The notes beneath the pieces are model-generated. The model searched no databases and was not told the origin of the DNA. It was given only the letters and a program-made list of their open reading frames with translations. From assembly GCA_026400935.1 (NCBI GenBank), contig JAPLNX010000104.1:1-53919 (forward strand): a stretch of DNA of 53,919 bases, given 5' to 3'. The DNA is from Planctomycetia bacterium. GTDB lineage: Bacteria; Planctomycetota; Planctomycetia; Planctomycetales; Planctomycetaceae. Shown piece by piece: positions 18,264 through 27,505 of the stretch; within the stretch, counting starts at the first letter, position 1, and every line of letters starts with the position of its first letter. A program made the translations under genes and the position numbers.

Positions 18264-19511
18264 ATGAGTCGTCTTACATTCGTTTTGGCAGGGTTGTTTT
18301 CGATGGGAATGCTGATGCCTACTCGCCTGCTGGCTGATCCGCCGATGCCTGAAACGGTTCCGACAACCGCTGCTCTGGAAGCCTTGGTCAAAGAAAAAGG
18401 CTCGACGCCGGAAGAGCTTGAGAAGCTGGCTGATGAACTTGAAAAGAAGTATGAGGGAGCCACGACACCAGAGTCCGTGCGAATGCTGATTGCGATTGCT
18501 CGTGGGTCGCAAATGGGGCCGGGATCAGGCTGGTTCGGACCGGCTCAAGGGCGTTATTCGTGGGAATGGCTTGCGATGCTACATGACGTGCCAAAGTCAG
18601 ACTCGATCTCTGCAACAGTATTCAAAGGCAAGCCCGAGATGTTCAATCGGCTTGATCGGAATAAAGATGGGCTGGTTGCGGAGGACGATTTCGATTGGTC
18701 CGATCGCAATCCCTACGTGCAACAGTCCTACATCGTCAACCGATTGTTTCGCCGCATCGACCAAGAAGGTGACGGGCGATTGACTCGCGAAGAATTGCTG
18801 ACGTTCTTCGACAAAGTTTCGCAAGGAAAAGATTTCATTCGATCAGAAGACTTGCGTGATGCGTTGATCGGCGGCCCGTCGGGTTTTTTGCCTGGCGACG
18901 CTCCCAATCAGGAAGTGCTGGTACGAGGGCTACTTCGTGGCGAGGTTGGCTCGCTGAATGAAGGTCCGAAGGTAGATGATCCGGCTCCCGATTTTGAACT
19001 GATGACTCAAGATAGCAGCCGCAAGATTCGTCTCAGCGAACAAATAGGCTCGAAACCGATCGTGCTGGTCTTCGGCAACTTTACTTGCGGGCCGTTTCGC
19101 TCGTTTTATCCAATGGTGGATGAACTGAGTCAGCGATACCAAAACGAGGCAACGTTTTTGGCAGTCTATGTGCGCGAAGCGCATCCGAGCGATGGCTGGG
19201 TGATGGAGTCCAACACGAAGGTCGGAGTGAAGATCGTTCAGCCGCAAAATTTTGCAGAGCGGAAGTCGGTGGCACAACAGTGCTACGCGAAGCTCAAGTA
19301 CTCAATGCCGTTGCTGGTTGATGAAATCAACGACCCCGTCGGCAATGCTTATAGCGGAATGCCCGCCCGCCTTTACGTGATCGATACCGACGGCAAAGTC
19401 ACCTACAAAGGGGGGCGCGGGCCGTTTGGCTTCAAGAGCGGTGAAATGGAGCAAGCGCTGGTCATGACGCTGCTTGATCGGCAATGGAAACAGGCTGCTG
19501 CTGCAAAGTAG
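18264..19511 (+). CDS. Secreted EF-hand plus iodothyronine-deiodinase-like redoxin
   Basis: A 415-residue protein with a signal peptide (LTFVLAGLFSMGMLMPTRLL, then ADPP). Two EF-hand loops follow, D131-D142 (DRNKDGLVAEDD) and D166-E177 (DQEGDGRLTREE), with Asp/Asn/Asp and Glu at ligand positions. Residues 236-405 match the thioredoxin-fold deiodinase family: VLVFGNFTCGPFRSF, then FLAVYVREAHPSDGWV, then MPARLYVIDTDGKVTYKGG. Cys275 (TGC) sits where vertebrate deiodinases have selenocysteine, and the EAH-SDGW block with catalytic His is kept. The known enzymes remove iodine from thyroid hormones; in bacteria the substrate is unknown and a peroxiredoxin-like role is as likely. The fusion to EF-hands suggests Ca2+ control outside the cytoplasm. 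Confidence 0.85.
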   Translation: MSRLTFVLAGLFSMGMLMPTRLLADPPMPETVPTTAALEALVKEKGSTPEELEKLADELEKKYEGATTPESVRMLIAIARGSQMGPGSGWFGPAQGRYSWEWLAMLHDVPKSDSISATVFKGKPEMFNRLDRNKDGLVAEDDFDWSDRNPYVQQSYIVNRLFRRIDQEGDGRLTREELLTFFDKVSQGKDFIRSEDLRDALIGGPSGFLPGDAPNQEVLVRGLLRGEVGSLNEGPKVDDPAPDFELMTQDSSRKIRLSEQIGSKPIVLVFGNFTCGPFRSFYPMVDELSQRYQNEATFLAVYVREAHPSDGWVMESNTKVGVKIVQPQNFAERKSVAQQCYAKLKYSMPLLVDEINDPVGNAYSGMPARLYVIDTDGKVTYKGGRGPFGFKSGEMEQALVMTLLDRQWKQAAAAK

Positions 19512-19618
19512 TCTGGTTGGACATTCCGCTTGTTTGGCATATTTTGAGGCGCTGCCATTTATGCGAACTGCATGAGACAACTACCGAGGCGCGAACGCAC
19601 AAAAACGGTCAAGAGCCG

Positions 19619-19867
19619 ATGCGATCTCTGTTTGCCTTGGTGTTTGAACTCTCACGTTCAATTCTTGATTTCAACAGAATTGGCGGTGGGGCCATTGTGG
19701 TTGATAAGAGCAAATCGGCGAGCCAGTTGATTGCTGTTTTTGTTCCGATCTCCGAGTCATGGGTCTACTTTCGTATTCAGCGAGAAAACGTGAATCGCGA
19801 TCAATGCGGTGACTTCGTTCGGCTGATCGACCGCTTGGTGAAACGTGGCGAACTTCTCGGGCTTTGA
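19619..19867 (+). CDS. Small hypothetical protein
   Basis: An 82-residue protein from the ATG at 19619: MRSLFALVFELSRSILDFNR, then a beta-rich core (GGAIVVDKSKSASQLIAVFV, SWVYFRIQ) and a helical end (FVRLIDRLVKRGELLGL). The frame is open further upstream to 19484, but that part overlaps the preceding gene and looks unlike protein. Composition is plausible for a small folded protein. No family recognised; a spurious frame cannot be excluded. Confidence 0.4.
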   Translation: MRSLFALVFELSRSILDFNRIGGGAIVVDKSKSASQLIAVFVPISESWVYFRIQRENVNRDQCGDFVRLIDRLVKRGELLGL

Positions 19868-20148
19868 CGGGGCTGTGGCGAAATGCGGTCCTGACGCAAC
19901 TACCTCTTTTTCCCAGTTCTCCGCGAAGCTGCGTCGATAGTGAGGACTGTCGTTTCACGTTACCTCTGAGATCATGGTTGCCGCAGTGCAAAAGCCCGCG
20001 AGCCAACAAGGCAAACTCAGTGGGGTCGCTTGATCGAGAGTTAGTATGAAACATGAATAATCGGGTTAGGTAAAACGGGATTGGTGATCCTTCTGGCTGA
20101 CAAAGACAGGGTCATCAGCTTATCGACAAGTGCCACTTCGGGGCACAG

Positions 20149-22398
20149 ATGAGTGATTCCACTCCAAGGCGTTGCGACATACGAATGGGACTCAGAATGC
20201 TCGGTCGCTTCTACGATATTTTTCACCGCCGCATGGTGTTCGCGGTGTTGTTGTCGCTACCTCTGCTCACTGTGTTGTCTTTGAGCATTCGCTCAAACAA
20301 CGACCTTGAAACGTGGATGCCACAGACGTCTCCCGCGCGGATGCGTTACGAAGAATTCAAGCGGACGTTCGGTGTCGAGGAGTTCCTCTTCATAGGGTTC
20401 GATCTGAACCATAGAGACGCTCCGGACGCGAAGTTGGTGGAATCGCTGTGTGGTCGATTAGAGCGAGTCCCCGGTATTCGTCGGAGCATGTCGCCCGACC
20501 GAATGCGAGCAATCTTGCGCGATCATGATGTGCCAAGCGACGAGATCGAACGCAGGTTACTCGGATTGTTTACCAACGAAGATGGTCGCCTCATTGGAGT
20601 GGCTGCCTGTCTTTCGGATTACGGGCTAAAGCATCGCTCCGCGACCGTAGATACCGTTAAGAACGTGCTGAAGTACTGCCAGTTGGATGGCTCGCAAACG
20701 ATGATTGCGGGAGCTCCGCTGTTTGTGTCGGAGTTGGATCGTCTCGGTAGCCGTGAAGCGAATGTTTCTTACTTTACGATCACGCTCGGCATTTGCTTTA
20801 GTCTGCTGTTCTACTTGATCCGCGAAGTGAAGCTCTCACTACTGGTCTTTGGGCTGACCGTGTGGACTATCAACACGACGACGGTGTTGCTCAATGTCTT
20901 CGGCGGTGAGATGAATTTCGTCCTCTCGTCGATTCCCGTGTTGACGATGGTTCTGACAATGTCGATCAGTGTGCATTACCTCTATTACTACCAAGAGGCG
21001 CTTGGCGAAGGTGCCGCACATCCGACAGCACGAGCGATTCAACTCGCTTGGTGGCCGACTTGTATTGCGACGCTCACGACTTGTCTCGGTGAGATTGCGT
21101 TGTCGGTCAGCGACATCGTGCCGATTCGTCAGTTCGCGTATGCATCGGCCTTCAGTTCGGTAATGGCAATGTTCGCGGGACTAGGTCTAACACCAGCGAT
21201 GTTGATGTTCTGTCCCACGCTGCCTCGCCGAAATGAAAATGACAGCCGCCGTGAACTGGGTTTTGCGAATTGGATCGTCGATCGCAGCAAGAAGATCGTT
21301 GTCACGACAGTTGCAATGACGTTGCTCTGTTCGGGCGGCGTGATCTTTCTGAAGTCCGACATGAAGGTGGTAGACTTTCTGCCAGCGAAATCCAAAGTTC
21401 GCCAAGACTTCTTGCGAGTCACTCGTGACCTTGCTCGCGTCGATTGCCTCGAAGCGGTGGTCGATTGTGGCGCGGACGAACGTCCGTTTTCCGACAAGCT
21501 CGATTATGTGCGGCGCATCGAAGGTTTGATCCGCCAACATCCAGCGGTCGATCAAACACTGTCACTGACGAAATTCTTTCCGAATGAACTGCCGCAGAAT
21601 CCGATTGAACTCGGGGCCTTGTTGAAGCGTGCGTCGCAAAAACAAACCGAAAACGAGTTCTCGGCTCATGGCCAACAACTGTGGCGTATCTCGATTCGAA
21701 TTCGCAACGACGACAAATTCTCTCGTCAGAAGACTATGGAAGAATTGACCACGAAGCTCGCTCATGAGCCGGTCACAATCACTGGGATGGCGGCGCTGGT
21801 TGAAAGCACTCAAGAAGCGATCTTCGAAAGCTTTTGGCAGAGCGTGATCGCCGCGCTGGCGCTAATCACGCTGGCGATGATGGTCTTCTTGAGGTCTTGG
21901 TGGCGCGGTGTGCTGGCGATGATTCCCAACGTCGCACCCCTAATTTGGATTTACGGCTTCATGGGCTGGATTGGTTGGCCGGTTGATATCGCGATGATGC
22001 TTTCCGGAAGTATCGCGTTGGGAATGTCGGTCGATGGGACGTTCCATTTCATGTCTCGCTTCCGCCACCATCACGCTTTGGCCGTGGAATCCGACCACGA
22101 TGATCCAGCCGCGACCGCCTCGCTTCACGCACTAATGGAATCGAGCATTCCGTTCATCCAAGCCACGCTGACCGCAACCGTAGGAATGCTTGGCCTGACG
22201 CTGAGCAGTTTTACTCCGACCGCACGCTTCGGCTGGCTGATGATCGCCTTGATGCTCGCCGCGCTGGTCGGCGACGTGCTGATGCTCCCGGCGTTGATGT
22301 ATATGACTCATCGCCGACAACGGATCGAAGCCCAAACGCTGATGATGCCACACATTCTGCCTGATAGTGAGACAGAGGCTGCTGCCGCTGCGGCATGA
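20149..22398 (+). CDS. MMPL/RND-type transporter
   Basis: A 749-residue RND-superfamily protein of the MMPL type. It has the two-fold plan: a first membrane helix (VFAVLLSLPLLTVLSLSI), a large external loop beginning NNDLETWMPQTSPARMRYEE, then five helices (YFTITLGICFSLLFYLI to ALMFCP-type segments). This plan repeats from about residue 385 (KIVVTTVAMTLLCSGGVIFL) to the C-terminus. SGSIALGMSVDGTFHFMSRF is the conserved 'G-x-x-x-D' transmembrane region thought to carry protons. Such proteins export lipids or hydrophobic compounds (hopanoid carriers are related), driven by the proton gradient. The cargo is unknown. The 281-nt stretch before it (19868-20148) shows nothing I can annotate. Confidence 0.9.
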   Translation: MSDSTPRRCDIRMGLRMLGRFYDIFHRRMVFAVLLSLPLLTVLSLSIRSNNDLETWMPQTSPARMRYEEFKRTFGVEEFLFIGFDLNHRDAPDAKLVESLCGRLERVPGIRRSMSPDRMRAILRDHDVPSDEIERRLLGLFTNEDGRLIGVAACLSDYGLKHRSATVDTVKNVLKYCQLDGSQTMIAGAPLFVSELDRLGSREANVSYFTITLGICFSLLFYLIREVKLSLLVFGLTVWTINTTTVLLNVFGGEMNFVLSSIPVLTMVLTMSISVHYLYYYQEALGEGAAHPTARAIQLAWWPTCIATLTTCLGEIALSVSDIVPIRQFAYASAFSSVMAMFAGLGLTPAMLMFCPTLPRRNENDSRRELGFANWIVDRSKKIVVTTVAMTLLCSGGVIFLKSDMKVVDFLPAKSKVRQDFLRVTRDLARVDCLEAVVDCGADERPFSDKLDYVRRIEGLIRQHPAVDQTLSLTKFFPNELPQNPIELGALLKRASQKQTENEFSAHGQQLWRISIRIRNDDKFSRQKTMEELTTKLAHEPVTITGMAALVESTQEAIFESFWQSVIAALALITLAMMVFLRSWWRGVLAMIPNVAPLIWIYGFMGWIGWPVDIAMMLSGSIALGMSVDGTFHFMSRFRHHHALAVESDHDDPAATASLHALMESSIPFIQATLTATVGMLGLTLSSFTPTARFGWLMIALMLAALVGDVLMLPALMYMTHRRQRIEAQTLMMPHILPDSETEAAAAAA

Positions 22399-22734
22399 AA
22401 CCAGACTGGAGTGGTTCGACATAAGGCGGCAGAGGCCCAGTAGAAAGATACGTGTTAAAGACGCATCTTTCGGACAAAGACTCGATTCCGAATCCGTGTT
22501 TCATCCGTGGCTAAATGAGCCTCTTTGGTTTTGCCACGGATTGAACACAGATCAGACAGAAGGCCAGGAAAAGGTTCGATTGAACGCTCCTTGGTTTGTC
22601 ATTTCCGTTTTTGTAAGTCGGCGGAACCGCTACCAAAGATCGGTATTGGTGATGACGCTTTCGCCACCGACAAATCTTCTCGCGAAAACAGAACTTTCCA
22701 GGTTTGTGTCTTTGCTGTGAAATTTCCTCCAATC
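22399..22734. other. Intergenic region with ATCCGTGGC hairpin
   Basis: 336 nt between the transporter and DUF1445 genes. ATCCGTGGC (22503-22511) and GCCACGGAT (22533-22541) form a perfect 9-bp stem with a 21-nt loop. It has no following T-run, so it is more likely an interspersed hairpin repeat than a terminator. The open frame that extends upstream of the DUF1445 start through here has no protein character. Confidence 0.45.
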
Positions 22735-23526
22735 ATGAGCAATCACCAACTCACTGCCGGATCGGACGTGCGTGCCGCCTGTCGATTAGGCACTTGGACG
22801 AAACCAACTTGCGGATTGGCAGATGGGTACGCTCAAGCGAATCTCGTAGTGTTACCGCGCGAACTGGCTTTTGACTTTTTGCTGTTTTGCCAGCGAAATC
22901 CGAAGCCCTGTCCGTTACTCGACGTAACCGAACCGGGCGACCCGGTGCCGAGATTGGTTGCTCCTGATGCGGACTTGCGTACTGATGTGCCGCAATACCG
23001 GGTGTGGCGTGATGGCGTTCTCGTTGATGAGCCGAATGACATTTCCAAGTATTGGCAGGAAGATTTCGTCAGCTTCGTCATCGGCTGCTCATTCACGTTT
23101 GAAGCGGCTCTGATACGAGCAGGCTTACCGGTGAGGCACATTGAACTTGGCGTCAATGTGCCGATGTTTCGGACGAACATCGCATGCCGATCAGCCGGCG
23201 TGTTTCATGGACCGCTCGTTGTTTCCATGCGGCCGATGACTCCCAGCGATGCTGTGCGAGCCGTTCAAGTCACCTCGAGATACCCGGCAGTGCATGGGGC
23301 TCCGATTCACATCGGCGATCCGTCAGCAATCGGGATCACGAACATTGAGCGTCCCGACTTCGGTGATCCCGTTCCGATTAAAACCGGCGAAATAGGCGTC
23401 TTCTGGGCCTGTGGTGTGACTCCCCAAGCGGTAATCATGGCTGTAAAGCCGTCGCTGGTCATCACGCATAGTCCCGGTTGCATGTTCGTAACCGACGTGC
23501 GCGATGAGGAGTTAGCAGTGGGGTGA
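22735..23526 (+). CDS. DUF1445 family protein (putative hydro-lyase / D-glutamate cyclase-like)
   Basis: A 263-residue cytoplasmic protein from the ATG at 22735. It matches the DUF1445 family almost end to end: [45 protein letters not shown], then [20 protein letters not shown]. Near the C-terminus come [20 protein letters not shown] and [13 protein letters not shown] with [13 protein letters not shown]. The family includes mammalian D-glutamate cyclase, which converts D-glutamate to 5-oxoproline; many bacterial members are only 'putative hydro-lyases'. Its end overlaps the convergent hypothetical gene at 23512 by 15 nt. Confidence 0.9.
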   Translation: MSNHQLTAGSDVRAACRLGTWTKPTCGLADGYAQANLVVLPRELAFDFLLFCQRNPKPCPLLDVTEPGDPVPRLVAPDADLRTDVPQYRVWRDGVLVDEPNDISKYWQEDFVSFVIGCSFTFEAALIRAGLPVRHIELGVNVPMFRTNIACRSAGVFHGPLVVSMRPMTPSDAVRAVQVTSRYPAVHGAPIHIGDPSAIGITNIERPDFGDPVPIKTGEIGVFWACGVTPQAVIMAVKPSLVITHSPGCMFVTDVRDEELAVG

Positions 23527-23805
23527 GTTCAAGACCTCTTTTGCATCACGTTCGAGTTCATCCCATGCGGTACTCGGATGCAAGGATCGAATCCGAAAGT
23601 TGTTCCAAGCGAGCGTGAATACCGCACACGGATCGCCGTTGCTGATCACCGGTTGGCTTTCCCAAAAGCTGCGACAGTTTCCCTGAGGTGCTTCGCAACC
23701 CAAACGTTGCTTGCACTCGCAGCAGATCAGGCCAAGCGAACTCGGTTGATCTTCGGGCAACTGATGCACCAGGCAGACGGTTTTCATCATCAGTGAGATG
23801 TCCAT
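23512..23805 (-). CDS. Hypothetical protein
   Basis: A 97-residue protein from the ATG at 23805: [20 protein letters not shown], then [20 protein letters not shown] and [10 protein letters not shown], ending [19 protein letters not shown]. Five Cys in the central part ([10 protein letters not shown]...NC) could bind metal. The sequence reads like a small folded protein rather than an antisense frame. A further ATG at 23847 is also open. It converges on the DUF1445 gene with a 15-nt overlap. No family recognised. Confidence 0.5.
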   Translation of the reverse strand: MDISLMMKTVCLVHQLPEDQPSSLGLICCECKQRLGCEAPQGNCRSFWESQPVISNGDPCAVFTLAWNNFRIRSLHPSTAWDELERDAKEVLNSPHC

Positions 23806-24268
23806 TGTTGATGACCACTTAGAAATGGGAAATGGGGCGCATATCACTCAGCCCTCCAGTGCATGTTCGATAGCGACGTATTCTTACTTCGATGAGAGAC
23901 CGCTCTTGAGTTTTCCTATTCCGGTTCGATGACCAACTTCTGCAGCAATCAACTCGTGCGACCGGTACCATCGACAGAGTTGCTTCGTGAATGTGGGCGA
24001 CAACGACGAGCAGTTGGTTCGACGGCCTGCCTTCAGCGCCATGACGGTCCCTTTCCAACGTCATCGCAGCTTCCTATATCTCAAATCAGACAGGCGAATG
24101 GCACATTTCTTTAGACACGAATCACAAATCAGCCGGACGCATTAGCTTCCGGTTTTCAATGATTTGAAGGAACCGGACACTAGCGCGTTCCGGCTGATGA
24201 CCTAAAGGAGGCGCCATCAGGCCATTCGCCGAGGTTCGAAACGCTGCTTCATTGCGAGAGGAACACAG
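23806..24268. other. Region upstream of hslV
   Basis: 463 nt without a convincing gene. Short frames on both strands (23819-24064 minus, 23929-24114 plus) have no recognisable features. The 3' part carries the palindromic repeat pair at 24128-24198, followed by GAGAGGAACACAG directly before the hslV ATG as its ribosome binding site. Any hslUV promoter would lie between the repeat and 24260. Confidence 0.5.
24128..24198. repeat. Paired inverted repeat, 'ATCAGCCGGA' family
   Basis: Left arm 24128-24154 starts ATCAGCCGGACGCATTAG and ends CCGGTT. The right arm 24171-24198, reverse complemented, reads ATCAGCCGGAACGCGCTAG then TGTCCGGTT. The arms match at most positions and are separated by 16 nt. 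The paired layout is like those at 5382 and 6257 but with another core sequence, so the genome holds several such families. Confidence 0.75.
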
Positions 24269-24823
24269 ATGGCCCGAAAGTCTGAATGGCACTCGACGAC
24301 GATTTTATGTGTGCGGCACAACGGACAATGTGCGATGGGTGGCGACGGGCAGGTGACTCACGGCACGACGATTCTTAAAGCAGACACGAAGAAGATTCGT
24401 TGGCTGCTGGAGAAGAAAGTGCTCGTCGGATTCGCTGGCTCGACGGCCGATGCATTTGCACTGATGGAACGCTTTGAGGCAAAACTCAAGGACTACCCGA
24501 ACAACGTCCCGCGCGCGGCGACGGAACTCGCGCGCGACTGGCGTACCGATCGGATGCTGCGACGGTTGGAGGCGATGTTGATTGTCGCCAACGACGAGCA
24601 CGCGCTGCTGATCACTGGCATGGGTGACGTGATTCAGCCGACAGATGGAGTGCTCGGCATCGGCAGCGGATCGCCGTATGCGATCGCGGCGGCTCGAGCA
24701 CTCGTTCAATACTCGAAGCTCGATGCGGGCGAGATCGTCAGGCAGTCGCTGAAGATCGCCTCGGAGCTCGACATTTATACGAACAATAACTTGATCGTGG
24801 AGGAATTCCCGTGCAAGCGTTAA
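24269..24823 (+). CDS. hslV: HslV (ClpQ) peptidase subunit of the HslUV protease
   Basis: HslV forms a double hexameric ring with an N-terminal threonine active site and is opened by the ATPase HslU. The 184-residue protein has HSTTILCVRHNGQCAMGGDG, where the Thr-Thr pair at residues 10-11 is the expected mature N-terminus. Other hallmarks are VLVGFAGSTADAFALMERFE, DWRTDRMLRRLEAMLIVAND and GIGSGSPYAIAAARAL. E. coli HslV starts Met-Thr-Thr; here nine residues precede, as in the Bacillus ClpQ type, so the proprotein must be trimmed more. It overlaps hslU by 13 nt and is cotranscribed. Confidence 0.96.
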   Translation: MARKSEWHSTTILCVRHNGQCAMGGDGQVTHGTTILKADTKKIRWLLEKKVLVGFAGSTADAFALMERFEAKLKDYPNNVPRAATELARDWRTDRMLRRLEAMLIVANDEHALLITGMGDVIQPTDGVLGIGSGSPYAIAAARALVQYSKLDAGEIVRQSLKIASELDIYTNNNLIVEEFPCKR

Positions 24824-26172
24824 CACCGCGTGAGATTGTCGCGGAACTCGATAAACACATCATCGGCCAAAATGACGCGAAGAAGGCGGTCGCAATCGCT
24901 CTGCGAAATCGCTGGCGTTGGCAGCAACTCCCCGAAGAAGTTCGTCGCGATATCACTCCAAAGAACATCATCATGATCGGGCCGACTGGTGTCGGCAAAA
25001 CAGAGATCTCGCGGCGGCTGGCGAAGTTGACTGAAGCGCCATTCATCAAAATTGAAGCGACCAAATACACCGAGGTCGGCTACTACGGTCGCGATGTGGA
25101 GAGCATGGTTCGAGACTTAGTCGAAGCCGCAATCATGCTGGTCCGCGAAAAGAAGCGAGACACAATCCAAACGGAAGCGGAGCAACGTGCCGAAGAGCGA
25201 CTGCTCGACCTGCTGTTGCCGAGCCCAAAGCAGAAATCGACTCCGTTCGATGACGAGGTGACAGAGCCGACAGAAAATCCAGTCGCTGCTCCGAATCGAA
25301 CTCGCGAGCGCCTGCGACAAAAATTACGCGCGGGCGAACTCGAAGATCGCGAAGTTGAAATGCGGATCGAGCATCGCATGATGCCGGTGCAAGTGATGTC
25401 GAACATCGGCGGTATCGAGCAGATGGAAATGGAACTGCAAAGCCTGTTCGAGAAGATTGGGCCAAAGCAAACGAAACATCGTACGCTTCCGGTCCACAAA
25501 GCTAGACAGGTGCTGCTCGAAGAAGAAGTCGATGCGTTGATGGATAAGGACGCGATCAACGAAGAGGCCGTGCGTCTTGCTGAGACTCACGGAGTGATTT
25601 TCATCGACGAGATCGACAAAGTCTGTGGCCCCGAAAATTCAGGCGGCCCTGATGTGAGTCGCCAAGGCGTACAACGAGATTTGCTGCCGATCGTCGAGGG
25701 GACGACAGTGCAGACGAAATACGGTTACGTGAAGACCGACCAAGTCCTCTTCATCGCGGCGGGTGCCTTTCATCGCTCGAAGCCGTCCGACTTGATGCCC
25801 GAACTGCAAGGCCGCTTCCCGATACGCGTCGAGCTACAACCGCTGACGCGCGACGACTTCATTCGCATTTTGACCGAGCCGAAATCGTCGCTCACTCGGC
25901 AGTATCAAGACTTGCTGGGTACCGACGGCGTCAAATTGAAGTTCACGAAAGACGCCGTCGAAGCACTCGCCGACATCGCTCACCAAGTGAATCAATCAAC
26001 GCAAAACATCGGCGCCCGCCGCCTGCACACGATTCTCGAACGGCTGCTCGAAGACATCAGCTTTGAAGCACCTGACGTGAAGAAGAAGTCGATGACCATC
26101 GACGGAGCTTACGTTCGCAAGAAGCTGCAAGAGATCATGCAGAATGAAGACCTGAGTAAGTTCATCTTGTGA
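24811..26172 (+). CDS. hslU: HslU (ClpY) ATPase subunit of the HslUV protease
   Basis: The AAA+ unfoldase that feeds substrates to HslV. The 453-residue protein begins at a GTG (24811) with GGAGG 7 nt upstream: QALTPREIVAELDKHIIGQN and DAKKAVAIALRNRWR are the HslU N-terminus. Walker A is IMIGPTGVGKTEISRRLAK (about residue 52), followed by the pore motif GYYGRDV (residue 90). The I-domain (about 105-240) is followed by Walker B VIFIDEIDKV and sensor region FIAAGAFHRSKPSDLMPELQ. The end EIMQNEDLSKFIL is the conserved C-terminal tail that inserts into HslV. The 13-nt overlap with hslV suggests translational coupling. Confidence 0.97.
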   Translation: MQALTPREIVAELDKHIIGQNDAKKAVAIALRNRWRWQQLPEEVRRDITPKNIIMIGPTGVGKTEISRRLAKLTEAPFIKIEATKYTEVGYYGRDVESMVRDLVEAAIMLVREKKRDTIQTEAEQRAEERLLDLLLPSPKQKSTPFDDEVTEPTENPVAAPNRTRERLRQKLRAGELEDREVEMRIEHRMMPVQVMSNIGGIEQMEMELQSLFEKIGPKQTKHRTLPVHKARQVLLEEEVDALMDKDAINEEAVRLAETHGVIFIDEIDKVCGPENSGGPDVSRQGVQRDLLPIVEGTTVQTKYGYVKTDQVLFIAAGAFHRSKPSDLMPELQGRFPIRVELQPLTRDDFIRILTEPKSSLTRQYQDLLGTDGVKLKFTKDAVEALADIAHQVNQSTQNIGARRLHTILERLLEDISFEAPDVKKKSMTIDGAYVRKKLQEIMQNEDLSKFIL

Positions 26173-26235
26173 TTGAAACTACAAAGTCGTGGATGCGGGA
26201 AGGTATTTTGCAGTCAACGAATTGGAGAATTCGCC

Positions 26236-26625
26236 TTGATTACCCAAAATGCGATGCTGGATGTGCTTGTCAAAGCGAGCCCTGAGATAGCTCAGGATTA
26301 CTCGGAATTCGTGGCTGACTTTTCGGACGAACGTGAACTTCCCTGTTACCTTTATCTCGGAGACTATTCGCAATGTCTCGTCGAACTTTTGGAATCAGAT
26401 GCAGATCAACTTTTGAGTTCGGCGTTTGAAGCGATCGAAACGTTGTACCAAAACGGAGACGATTACGTAGAGAACGCGACGACAGTCGGAATTCTTGAAA
26501 ATTTACAAAACAGGAACCTTCACAGGTCAACAAGTCCCGACCAATTCGTCAAATACTTACGGCCACTTTCCTTGAAAAACTGGCAGGAAGTGAATGTCTA
26601 TCTGAAGAAAGTGCATGGCAACTAG
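26236..26625 (+). CDS. DUF7674-like protein
   Basis: About 129 residues from a TTG at 26236 that has GGAG 9-10 nt upstream; the ATG at 26254 is the alternative, and a TTG at 26173 is also open but less likely. The acidic helical core LVKASPEIAQDYSEFVADFS, then ECLVELLESDAD-type helix and AFEAIETLYQNGDDYVENAT with TVGILENLQN, matches the pattern of the DUF7674 family. That pattern, 'F..iE.Ll..GDe.V.naat.g.LE.l', also occurs in polymorphic-toxin immunity proteins. No toxin is adjacent. It follows hslU closely (about 60-80 nt) but a shared job is not implied. Confidence 0.6.
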   Translation: MITQNAMLDVLVKASPEIAQDYSEFVADFSDERELPCYLYLGDYSQCLVELLESDADQLLSSAFEAIETLYQNGDDYVENATTVGILENLQNRNLHRSTSPDQFVKYLRPLSLKNWQEVNVYLKKVHGN

Positions 26626-26718
26626 TTACCAGGGATTCGATGGCAGACACTCCACCGCCCGATTGCCACATTCACGCCGAAACGAAAAAGTGTGGCAGTT
26701 GTTCTTGGTCTACATCGA

Positions 26719-27327
26719 CTACGACTTCTCCCACGATTCCGGCACTTTGAACAAATCCGCCACGCTGATGCGGAACTCTGGCAGGATCGACAGCCCCGAC
26801 GCTTTGTGTTGCCAAGCGAGGCTTCCGCAAAGCGCTTCGTCTTCACGAACAGACTTATTGGGATAGCCGGCACGGATGATGTGGACCACTTTGTCGAACG
26901 GATCGACAAACCACATCACCGCGATTCCGGCCAGCGTGTAATCGTGAATGCGATCGTTGAGCGTTCGGCGGCGATCGTTCGATGACAACAACTCAATCAC
27001 CAGCGCGGGACGATTTTCTGTGATGGTCTGATCGGACTCGCCAAACATATCTCCGCCGAGGAAATAGCTCACGGCAGGAAAGCGAACCGTATCTGGATTG
27101 CGTGAGCAAACCAAACCGAGATCAAAGCAGGGATAGCCTTCTGTGTTGCGATTCATGTATTCGGCGAGTGCTTTGGATAGATTCAGCACGACGACTCGGT
27201 GCTCATCCTCCGGTGGTGACAACGTTTCGACGCGGCCTCGAATCAGTTCAACCCACTGCCCACCATCCGGCAGATCGTAAAGCGAATCGAGAAACGTTTC
27301 GGCGGTGATTAGTGCAATATCAATCAT
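26719..27327 (-). CDS. Uma2 (DUF820) PD-(D/E)xK nuclease-fold protein, altered motif
   Basis: A 202-residue protein of the Uma2 family, common in cyanobacteria and planctomycetes and folded like restriction endonucleases. It has WVELIRGRVETLSPPEDEHR near the start, PALVIELLSSNDRR (Glu112) as the second acidic motif, and YTLAGIAVMWFVDPFDKVVH as the third. The usual 'PD' of the first acidic motif reads VRFPAVSYF here, with Ala85 where Asp is expected. That could leave it without nuclease activity. Family role is unknown. It stands alone on the minus strand, divergent from the gene at 27506. Confidence 0.85.
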   Translation of the reverse strand: MIDIALITAETFLDSLYDLPDGGQWVELIRGRVETLSPPEDEHRVVVLNLSKALAEYMNRNTEGYPCFDLGLVCSRNPDTVRFPAVSYFLGGDMFGESDQTITENRPALVIELLSSNDRRRTLNDRIHDYTLAGIAVMWFVDPFDKVVHIIRAGYPNKSVREDEALCGSLAWQHKASGLSILPEFRISVADLFKVPESWEKS

Positions 27328-27505
27328 GAAACGAACCAGAAAGCAAATTGACTAAGTTGTGATGCACGCGGTTCGCGTGCGTTTTGATGCGTCTCATTGT
27401 CGCGTTATCCTAATCCCGTTGCACGCGAGCTACAGCCATTGGTCTTCGGCTGTTATCCTGACCGCGACCGCACACATCATCCCACCATTTTTGAACGAAA
27501 CGCTC

